NCBI RefSeq assembly: GCF_014640615.1
Contig: NZ_BMHH01000025.1
Location: forward strand, 1 to 59,138
DNA length: 59,138 bases
Direction: 5' to 3'
Source of the DNA: Paramesorhizobium endophyticum
GTDB lineage: Bacteria; Pseudomonadota; Alphaproteobacteria; Rhizobiales; Rhizobiaceae
Shown in pieces: positions 1 to 7,700 of this stretch. How positions within the stretch are numbered: position 1 is the stretch's first letter; each line of letters starts with the position of its first letter. The notes beneath the pieces were generated by a model. The model searched no databases. It was not told where the DNA came from and saw only the letters and a program-made list of their open reading frames with translations. The translations under genes were made by a program, and so were the position numbers.

Positions 1-22
1 TCAGGGCAGACCCCGAAAATAT

Positions 23-105
23 TCCCCTCAGCCACAAACGGCTCAAGGCAAGATGGGCCGACCAGGATTTCCTCACCCTCATTACTCATATGCGATAGCC
101 CTACC
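23..105. repeat. Left copy of 83-bp end repeat
   Basis: These 83 bases are the exact reverse complement of 59056-59138. On the inner side the repeat joins half of an R2-type GC hairpin (arm around 101-121). Positions 1-22 continue outward and cannot be compared because the right copy reaches the window edge. Probably the terminus of an insertion sequence or another repeat present at both ends; no transposase is visible. Confidence 0.9.
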
Positions 106-137
106 GCAAGGGGGAGGGAGGGCGCCAAGCGGCCCCA

Positions 138-1043
138 TCACCCCACCCAGAACACCCCATCCAGCGCCACCACTCCCTGCGTCGCCACCAGCCCGCGCGC
201 GACAAGATCTTCCAGATGCGCCAGCACCGAAAGCCCCGCTGCCCCATGCAGGCGCGGGTCGGTGTCGCGGTAGATGGCCTTCACCATATCCGGAATCGTC
301 CGGTCGCCACTCCGCACGCGCTCCAATATCGCCCGCTCGCGCATGCGGCGGTGGGTGCGCAGGCCGTGCAGGAAGGCTTGCGGGTTTGTCACCGGCCCGC
401 CATGGCCGGGGAGATAGATTTCGTCGTCGCGTTCGAGCAGCCGGTCGAGCGAGGCCATGTAATCCGCCATCGCCCCATCGGGCGGCGCGACGATGGTGGT
501 CGCCCAGGCCATGACATGGTCGGCGGAAAAGACGATGCCGGTGCCCTCGAGCGCTAAGGCCATGTGGTTGGCCGTATGCCCCGGCGTGTGGATGCCCCGG
601 AGCGTCCAGCCGTCGCCATCGATGACCTCGCCATCGGCAAGGCGGATGTCCGGCGCAAATTCCGTGTCAGCGCTGGCGTCGAGCGCGTTGACCTCGCCGA
701 CATGCAGCGGGCGGGCAGGGCGGTGCGGGCCTTCCGCGGCGATTGTCCCGCCGGTCGCCTGCTTCAGCCGCGCGGCGAGGGGGGAATGGTCGCGATGGGT
801 GTGGCTGACGAAGATATGGCTGACCGGCCGTCCGGCGATGGCCTTGAGCAGCGCCGCCAGATGGGCCTCGTCCTCCGGCCCCGGATCGATCACCGCCAGC
901 GTCTCCCGCCCCACGATATAGCTGTTGGTGCCGTGGAAGGTGAACGGCCCCGGATTGTTGACCGTCAGCCGCTTCACGCCGGGCGCGACGTCCACTGCAT
1001 GGCCGTATTGGGGGATAAACGAATTGTCGAAAACGAGCGTCAT
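138..1043 (-). CDS. MBL-fold metallo-hydrolase (LACTB2/RNase Z-like)
   Basis: A 301-residue metallo-beta-lactamase-fold hydrolase, probably cytoplasmic because no signal peptide is seen. The metal-binding motif HTHRDH lies at about residues 81-86. The further metal ligands are in HTPGHTANH (about 152-160) and LPGHG (about 212). The C-terminal roughly 70 residues look like the winged-helix tail (MRERAILERVRSG and following) seen in LACTB2-like members. The substrate cannot be told from sequence; family members act on thioesters, RNA or lactones. The gene is divergent from bioY and stands alone. Confidence 0.9.
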   Translation of the reverse strand: MTLVFDNSFIPQYGHAVDVAPGVKRLTVNNPGPFTFHGTNSYIVGRETLAVIDPGPEDEAHLAALLKAIAGRPVSHIFVSHTHRDHSPLAARLKQATGGTIAAEGPHRPARPLHVGEVNALDASADTEFAPDIRLADGEVIDGDGWTLRGIHTPGHTANHMALALEGTGIVFSADHVMAWATTIVAPPDGAMADYMASLDRLLERDDEIYLPGHGGPVTNPQAFLHGLRTHRRMRERAILERVRSGDRTIPDMVKAIYRDTDPRLHGAAGLSVLAHLEDLVARGLVATQGVVALDGVFWVG

Positions 1044-1103
1044 GGGATGAGTACTCTTTACCGCAGGGCTATTTCCCTAATATACCTTTAGCGAAATGAA
1101 GCC

Positions 1104-1146
1104 GCATGATCTTGTCCAAAAAGTCTGCAACTTTTTGGGATCATGC
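1104..1146. repeat. R8 palindrome (GCATGATC arms)
   Basis: A palindrome with outer arms GCATGATC/GATCATGC and inner arms CCAAAAAGT/ACTTTTTGG. A related copy is at 53056-53098. Here it sits just upstream of bioY, between divergent genes, in a frame that stays open into bioY. Confidence 0.85.
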
Positions 1147-1177
1147 TTATGCTAACAGCCCTCTGGAGAACGAGCCC

Positions 1178-1777
1178 ATGAATCCTGCCCGCACCCCCGC
1201 CGCGACCGCCTCCCTGGCGGAACGCTTTCTTCCCGAGGGCCAGCTTGCCCGCGCCTTCACGCTCGTCTCGATGGCGCTCGTCGGCACGGCGCTCCTGACG
1301 CTCGCGGCCAAGACCAAGGTCGATCTGGTCTATGTCAATGTGACGATGCAGACCCTCGCCCTCTTCGCCATATCGGCCGCCTATGGCTCGCGCCTCGCGG
1401 TTGCCACCGTGGCGCTCTACCTGCTGGAAGGCGCCCTCGGCCTGCCGGTCTTCACCGGAACGCCCGAAAAGGGCATCGGCCTTGCCTACATGGTCGGCCC
1501 GACGGGCGGCTATCTCCTCGGCTATCTCGCCGCCGCCTGGATCGTCGGCCGCGCCGCGGATAGGGGCTTTTCGCGTAATCCCTTCGCGCTTTCCGGCTTC
1601 ATGCTGGCGGGCGAAGCGGTACTGCTCGGACTGGGTGCGCTGTGGATGGTCTATCTCTTCGGCCTCGAAAAGGGCCTGACCTACGGCTTCGGCATGTTCA
1701 TCGTCGGCGACCTCGTCAAGCTGGCGCTCGCCGCCTGCCTCATCCCGGCGCTGGGCGCGCTCTTCAAGCGCCGCTGA
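1178..1777 (+). CDS. bioY: Biotin transporter BioY
   Basis: A 199-residue inner-membrane protein of the BioY family, the substrate-binding S-component of biotin ECF transporters. It has about six hydrophobic segments and the family stretch GLPVFTG...GLAYMVGPTGGYLLGY (about residues 87-115). The start at 1178 is chosen because CTGGAGAA lies just upstream; the frame stays open further upstream only because the R8 palindrome is translatable. No bioM or bioN gene is adjacent, so BioY may work alone or with a shared energy module, as in other alphaproteobacteria. A terminator follows. Confidence 0.95.
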   Translation: MNPARTPAATASLAERFLPEGQLARAFTLVSMALVGTALLTLAAKTKVDLVYVNVTMQTLALFAISAAYGSRLAVATVALYLLEGALGLPVFTGTPEKGIGLAYMVGPTGGYLLGYLAAAWIVGRAADRGFSRNPFALSGFMLAGEAVLLGLGALWMVYLFGLEKGLTYGFGMFIVGDLVKLALAACLIPALGALFKRR

Positions 1778-1795
1778 GCCCCATCAAGACCAAAC

Positions 1796-1826
1796 AAAAA
1801 AACCGGGCCTCGCGCCCGGTTTTTTG
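1796..1826 (+). terminator. Rho-independent terminator after bioY
   Basis: The stem ACCGGGC/GCCCGGT with loop CTCGC is flanked by A-rich sequence on the left and a T-run on the right, so it could work in both directions. Confidence 0.85.
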
Positions 1827-1904
1827 TATGGGGCATGGAGTTATCCCACAGCACATCAGTTCTCTTAATTTTCCAGGGCGCAATCACGCGAAAGGAGCGC
1901 CCCG

Positions 1905-3260
1905 ATGGAAAACACCCCCAATCTCAAACTCCCCTACATCCTGCCGAGCCAGGCACAGAAGCATGTGACGCATAATGAGGCGCTGCAGCGTCTCGACACG
2001 GTCGTGCAGCTTGCCGTTCTCGATCGGGATATCGCCACGCCGCCGGCAAGCCCGGCCGAGGGCGCACGCTATATCGTCGCCGCGGGCGCGGCCAGCGACT
2101 GGGCCGGGCACGAAGGCAAGATCGCCTGCCTTCTCGACGGGGCCTGGGAATTTACCGCCCCGGCGGAAGGCTGGATCGCCTGGGTTGCCGACGAGGGCGT
2201 GCTTCTGGCCTGGGACGGCTCGGCCTGGAGGGCTGTGTCGAGCGGCGACGGCGTCACGCTTGAAGAGCTGGCCGACGGCACGGTCAAGGAAATAGGTATC
2301 AACACGGCGACGGACGTGAACAACCGTCTCGCGGTCAAGGCTGATGGCGTCCTGTTCAGCCATGATGACGTGACGCCCGGCACCGGCCATATGTGCGCAA
2401 CGCTCAACAAGGCGGATGCCGCGAAGGATGCCGGTTTCGTGTTCCAGACGAACTGGTCGACGCGGGCGCTGTTCGGCACGCTTGGCGACAACAGCTTCAG
2501 TCTCAAGGTTTCCCCTGATGGCAACAGCTTCAATACGGGTTTCAATGTCCGGCCCGATGATGGCCATGTCGGGCTTGCAGGTTATACCGCCGACGCCAAC
2601 AACGATCTTGGTGTCAAGGGCACGAATGTTCTGTTCGACCGCCGAGCCAACCATATGCGCATCAATATCAACAAGAACGCATCCGCCAACGATGCTTCTA
2701 TCGGCTTCCAAAGCGGATATTCGGCCCGCGCGCTTGCCGGGCTTCTGGGCAATAATAATTTCACGGTGAAAGTATCCCCCGATGGAACGAATTATTTCAC
2801 CGGCCTGACGGTCGACGGCACCAATGGCGTTGTTTCGCAAAACAACCTGCCCAGGGCGGTGGCTGGGATGAATTTCAATCAAACCGTTCCACCCGGCGAT
2901 GCGCACCTGATCTCGCTCAATAGCTCTATCAGCAACCCGATGAATATGTTCGATCCTTCCAGGAGTCGCATTACAGTTCCCGTGACAGGACTGTATCTGG
3001 TAAACTATACGGGTTACTTTTACGTCGAGGCCGGAACCACCATACAAACTCTGCAATTATATAAAAATGGTGCTCCGACTTCGCCAAATGCCGCCGCGAT
3101 TGGAGGGGGGGTCTACATAACGTTGGCATCTTCGATGGGAATACCTCTCAACGCCGGAGACTTTCTCGAATTGCATGGTGGAAGCAGCGGCGTTCAGTCC
3201 GTCGCGATGGGGAGTAATTTTTGCTTTTCGGTAATATATGTAGGGCCGTCGGCGGTGTGA
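1905..3260 (+). CDS. DUF2793 phage/GTA-type fibre protein with C1q-like C-terminus
   Basis: A 451-residue protein. Residues about 5-115 form a DUF2793 domain (LPYILPSQAQKHVTHNEAL start), found in phage and gene-transfer-agent tail-associated proteins. Residues about 133-215 and 227-303 are two copies of one module (compare STRALFGTLGDNSFSLKVSPDG with SARALAGLLGNNNFTVKVSPDG). Residues about 322-451 resemble a C1q/TNF-like jelly roll (ITVPVTGLYLVNYTGYF). A strong RBS (AAAGGAG) precedes the start. The last roughly 300 bases are visibly AT-richer than the rest, which suggests exchange of the tip domain. A role in surface binding is inferred from architecture; no other tail gene is adjacent. Confidence 0.8.
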   Translation: MENTPNLKLPYILPSQAQKHVTHNEALQRLDTVVQLAVLDRDIATPPASPAEGARYIVAAGAASDWAGHEGKIACLLDGAWEFTAPAEGWIAWVADEGVLLAWDGSAWRAVSSGDGVTLEELADGTVKEIGINTATDVNNRLAVKADGVLFSHDDVTPGTGHMCATLNKADAAKDAGFVFQTNWSTRALFGTLGDNSFSLKVSPDGNSFNTGFNVRPDDGHVGLAGYTADANNDLGVKGTNVLFDRRANHMRININKNASANDASIGFQSGYSARALAGLLGNNNFTVKVSPDGTNYFTGLTVDGTNGVVSQNNLPRAVAGMNFNQTVPPGDAHLISLNSSISNPMNMFDPSRSRITVPVTGLYLVNYTGYFYVEAGTTIQTLQLYKNGAPTSPNAAAIGGGVYITLASSMGIPLNAGDFLELHGGSSGVQSVAMGSNFCFSVIYVGPSAV

Positions 3261-3266
3261 GGAATA

Positions 3267-3299
3267 ATAGGAAGGGGCGGGCATGCGGCCCCTTCCTAT
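3267..3299 (+). terminator. Terminator-like hairpin after the DUF2793 gene
   Basis: A perfect 12-bp stem ATAGGAAGGGGC/GCCCCTTCCTAT starts six bases after the stop codon. The T-run that follows is short. Confidence 0.6.
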
Positions 3300-3431
3300 T
3301 TCAAAGGCATGAGCGTCTGTGGGAAACCGCGGATCATGGTGTTGGACAAAGCAAGACCTCCATTGCGCGAATCCATGTGAGCGGTTATAAGCCGCCCACC
3401 GCTGCGGTGATAACATCCTGGCAGCGGCCGT

Positions 3432-3506
3432 TGGGGCGTAGCCAAGCGGTAAGGCAGCGGTTTTTGGTACCGCCATTCCCTGGTTCGAATCCAGGCGCCC
3501 CAGCCA
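3432..3506 (+). tRNA. tRNA-Gln (anticodon TTG)
   Basis: A 75-nt tRNA with acceptor stem TGGGGCG/CGCCCCA, discriminator G and encoded CCA. The anticodon stem GCGGT/ACCGC closes a 7-nt loop TTTTGGT, giving anticodon TTG, which reads CAA. The T-arm has GGTTCGAATCC. No obvious attachment-site duplication was seen nearby. Confidence 0.95.
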
Positions 3507-3787
3507 TGCCTGTTTTCCCTTATTTTTCAATGACTTAGCAAGCATTAGAAAATGCTGAGTGTTACGGTCTTGTGGATGATCCACATGGGGCGGATGCGCC
3601 CGATATGGCGACGTTCGCTACCATTGCGAATCACGCGCTGTGCCGGGCGTCCGGCCGGTGATCTTCAGGCGCGTGAGAAAGCATGTTGTTAATATCCCCT
3701 TCTGTTTGTGTTTCCCCTCTGGACAGCCTTGGGTTGCTCATATTGTTAGCCGCTCGTAAGAAAACTTCTGGGCAATTTGGGGCCAAC

Positions 3788-4243
3788 ATGAAACTGAGAA
3801 TATTGATGGCAGTTGCTGCCATGTCTGTCCTGTCGGGCTGCGGGTCGATCACGCGTGGAACGACGGAAAACGTAACCATTACATCCAGGCCGGACGATGC
3901 AAAAATCAGCACGTCCACCGGGCAGTCCTGCCCGCGTTCTCCGTGCACGATCGAAGTCAAGCGGCGCACCGAGTTCACGGCATTTGCCGAGAAAGAGGGC
4001 TACAAGAAAGGCTCCGTCGAGATCAAGACGAAGGTAGCCGGCGGCGGTGCGGCAGGTCTTGCCGGAAACGTTCTGGTTGGCGGCGTCATCGGAGTGGGCG
4101 TCGATGCGGCAACCGGCGCGGCATTGGATCATTATCCGAACCCGGCCCATATCGAACTGGTCCCGCTTGAAAAAAGCGCCCCTGCAAAGGCAACCAAGCC
4201 GAAAAAGAAAAAGAGCGCGAGCAAGGCAAAGCCGTCCGTGTAA
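3788..4243 (+). CDS. Small lipoprotein with Lys-rich tail
   Basis: A 151-residue predicted lipoprotein. The signal peptide MKLRILMAVAAMSVLSGC ends in a lipobox LSGC, so the cysteine would be lipidated. The body contains an Ala/Gly-rich stretch (AGGGAAGLAGNVLVGGVIGVGVDAATGAA) that could be a glycine-zipper or membrane-associated segment. The C-terminus is strongly basic (KPKKKKSASKAK). The start at 3788 is chosen over 3683 because it begins the signal peptide. Function unknown. Confidence 0.75.
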   Translation: MKLRILMAVAAMSVLSGCGSITRGTTENVTITSRPDDAKISTSTGQSCPRSPCTIEVKRRTEFTAFAEKEGYKKGSVEIKTKVAGGGAAGLAGNVLVGGVIGVGVDAATGAALDHYPNPAHIELVPLEKSAPAKATKPKKKKSASKAKPSV

Positions 4244-4263
4244 CTCTGGTTGCGATAGAAAAA

Positions 4264-4288
4264 CCCGCCGGTGAAGACCGGCGGGCTT
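4264..4288 (+). terminator. Terminator after the lipoprotein gene
   Basis: The stem CCCGCCGGT/ACCGGCGGG with loop GAAG is followed by CTTT, 20 bases after the stop codon. Confidence 0.75.
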
Positions 4289-4294
4289 TGTGCT

Positions 4295-4650
4295 TCAGGT
4301 GGGACGCTTCTTCCATGCCGCTATCACAGCATCCAATATCGGTTGCACTCTATGGCGAGCCTCTTTTCGCCGAACGCCAACCAACAGCATTTGGTCGTAT
4401 TCGGTGAATTGGTGGCGAATGGTGTTCTGCATTGACTGGTCAACAGCCTCTTCTATCGACACGCCTCGCCAGTTCTTCGGCGGGGTGCAGACATAGAGCG
4501 CGAGATAACGAACGGCAAGTTCAGGACACGCGGGAAGCGGTATTCGTCGGTGCCTCCATCGACAAGCAGGCGGTTCTGCTGAGAGACGCCGGTCACGCAT
4601 ATCCTGAAAATCATGCGTGTCGCGCCAGTCTTTTCCCTGCTTTTCTTCAT
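4295..4650 (-). pseudogene. DUF2293-type gene with a probable frameshift
   Basis: The C-terminal part, in the frame ending at 4295, reads like a DUF2293 protein (PPKNWRGVSIEEAVDQSM ... DAVIAAWKK). The plausible N-terminus starting at 4650 (MKKSREKTGATRMIF) lies in another frame. The two join naturally near 4540 (GGTDEYR followed by IPLPACPELAVRY) if one shift is allowed. It could be a real inactivating mutation, a sequencing error, or a shorter gene starting in the distal frame at 4684. Confidence 0.45.
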
Positions 4651-4793
4651 GATGCCGCCCCAATTTCTCCCTATACTTCGACAATTACCACAATAACTCG
4701 CGATTGACATCCATGCCCCGCTGGTTTCCTATCGGGGCGGCAACTTTCGCCGGGGTGTGGAAGCTCAAAGATTGATTGCCTGGGAGGGATGGC

Positions 4794-7700
4794 ATGCCGG
4801 TTCGCGTCGCTAGTCGGTTGGCCCTGAGTATCGCGGCTGCGTTCATGATCGCCACCGGCTCGCTTGCGGCTGAGCGGCAGGTCATCACCACGAAGGATTC
4901 AGACTATATCGGCGCGGACCTCCGCACGGTCCAGAATGTCACGCTGGAACAGTGCGAAGCGGCTTGCCTTGGCGAGAAGGCCTGCCGCGCCTTCACCTAT
5001 AACACCAAGGCCCAATGGTGCTTCCTCAAGTCCGACTTTTCGAAGCTGAACCCTTTTCCGGGCGCGATTGCCGGGAAGGTGGTCGAAGCAGGGGCAGGGG
5101 CGGCGCCGGATATTGGCGCGCCGCCGGCCCTGACTTTCCTGCCCGCCATGGTGACGGACGAGGCGCGGCAGGACCGGCAGCGCATCGTGGCGCTCGATAC
5201 TTCGGGTTCCCCGAGCCCCGTTCTCCCGGACCGGACGCAGCCGCGCGTGCTGCCCCGGCCGGGCGAAGTGCATCCGGCGCCGCTTGAGCCGCGCCTTCCC
5301 GGCCTTCCGCTGGGCGGCCCGCTCGACGGCTATATCAACTCCGTTTCGAAGGCTCCTGATAATGTCGCCCTGTGGTTGGCGCTGGCCAGTGAGGCGCTAA
5401 CAGTCCAGCCCCCGGCGGGAACGCCGCCCGTCTCCTATCAACGGCTCGCCACCTCCGCCGCCTATAATGCCTATCAGCTGTCGCGAACGGCGCTTTCGCG
5501 GGCGAGGGCGCTCGCCTTTCTGGCCGATGGGCTGCAAAAGCGCGAGTTCTACCGTCCCGCGCTTGAAGCCTATAAGGCGAGCCTTGCATTGTCGCCTTCG
5601 CCCCAGGTGCAGGCCAGCTATGACGATTTGAAAGCCCGGCAGGGTTTCCGCGTGCTCGACAACACTATCGATTCCGATAGTGCAAGCCCCCGCGCCTGCG
5701 TCCAGTTTTCCGAGCCGCTGGCGAAGGCGGGCGTCGATTATTCCCAGTTCGTCACGCTCGACAACGCCGCGCCAAAGGCGGTGGATGCGGGCGACCGGCA
5801 GATCTGCATCGAGGGCTTGCAGCACGGCCAGCGCTATGCCGTCACCTTCCGCGCCGGCCTGCCGGATGCGGCTGGCGACAAGCTGGAAAAGCCGGTCACG
5901 CTGAATCTCTATATCCGAGATCGCGCGCCGTCCGTCCGCTTCACCGGCGAGAATTTTGTGCTGCCGTCCTCCATGCGGCGCGGCATTCCGCTCGTCTCGG
6001 TCAACACGCCGGCGGCTGATTTGAAGCTCTACCGCGTCAATGACCGCTCGCTGGCCGAGCTGATGACCGGCTCGCAATTCCTGAAGCAATTGAGCAGCTA
6101 CCAGATCCAGAACATCGAGGACCAACTCGGCGAGCCGGTCTGGCAGGGCAAGCTCGACATTGCTGAGGACCGCAACAAGGATGTGGTGACGAGCATCCCC
6201 ATCGATACGGCGCTGCCGCAAAGAAAGCCCGGCGTCTATGTGCTGACCGCTCTGCCCGATGGTGCGCGCGACGATGGCGGTGCGCGTGCAACGCAATGGT
6301 TCGTGGTGTCGAACATCGGCCTTGCCACCTATGCCGGTGAGGACGGCCTTACCGTCTTCGCCCGCTCGCTGGCGAGCGCCAAGCCGCTGCAGGGGCTGGC
6401 GCTCACCCTGCTTGCCCGCAACAATGAGGTGCTGGGGTCAGGCACGACGGATGCGGATGGCCGCGTCACTTTCGCCCCCGGCCTCACGCGAGGCAGCGCC
6501 GGGCTTGCTCCCGCCGTGCTCACCGCCAAGGATGGCGAGAGCGATTATGTCTTTCTCGACCTGACCCGCACGGGCTTCGACCTCTCCGACCGCGGTGTGG
6601 CGGGCAGGCCCGTGCCGGGGCCCATCGACGTGGTGGCCTGGACCGAGCGCGGCATCTACCGCCCCGGCGAAACCGTCCATGCCACGGCGCTCGCCCGCGA
6701 CCACGCGGCGATGGCGGTGGAGAATTTGCCGCTGACCTTCATCTTCGCCCGGCCCGATGGCGTCGAGGATCGGCGCATGGTGAGCCCCGGCGCTGCGCTG
6801 GGCGGCCATGTGGTGGAACTGCCATTGCCGAAAAATGCCATGCGCGGCACCTGGCACATGCGCATCCATACCGACCCCAAGGCCGCGCCTATCGCCGACA
6901 TTGCCTTTCTGGTGCAGGATTTCGTGCCTGATCGCATCGAGTTCGACCTGTCGAGCGCCGAGCCGGAAATCGCCATTGGAAAGCCTGCGCGGGTGAGCGT
7001 CGATGGCCGCTATCTCTACGGCGCGCCCGCCGCCGGTCTGGCGCTGGAAGGGGAGGTGCGGCTGAAAACATCGCGCGAGCGCGCGGGCTATCCGAACTAT
7101 CTCTTCGGCCTTGCCGATGACGAGTCGGAGGAGGCAAGCCGCATCGACCTGCCTGACCTGCCGGTGCTGGACGCCGGGGGCAAGGCAAGCTTCGACGTCA
7201 ATATCGACGACGCGCCTTCCACCACCCGCCCGCTCATCGCCGATGTGGTGGTGCGCATGCGCGAGATGGGCGGCCGCGCCGTCGAGCGCACGCTTGAACT
7301 GCCCGTAGTGCCGCAGTCGCCGCAGATCGGCATCCGCCCGGAATTTGCCGGGCAGCAGGTTCCGGAAAATTCCACTGCCGCCTTCAAGGTGATCGCCATC
7401 GACCCCACGGGCAAGCGCGAAGGCCTCGCCGGGGCGAAATGGTCGCTCGTCCGGCTGGAGACGAATTACCAATGGTACCGCAATGGCGACCAGTGGAAAT
7501 ATGAGCCGGTGACCTACACCAAACAGGTCGCCAACGGCACGCTGGCGCTCGATCCGGAAGGCGATGGCGCGCCGATTTCCTTCCCCGTCACCTGGGGTCG
7601 CTACCGGCTGGAGGTCAACACCGACGACGCGGCAGGCCCGGCGAGCAGCGTCGAGTTCGACGCGGGTTGGTATGTCGCCGCGCGCTCCACCGAGACGCCC

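Noticed and set aside
3261-3787. Integration site at the tRNA-Gln gene
   Set aside because: I found no duplicated tRNA 3' end and no integrase nearby, so there is no support for an integrated element here.
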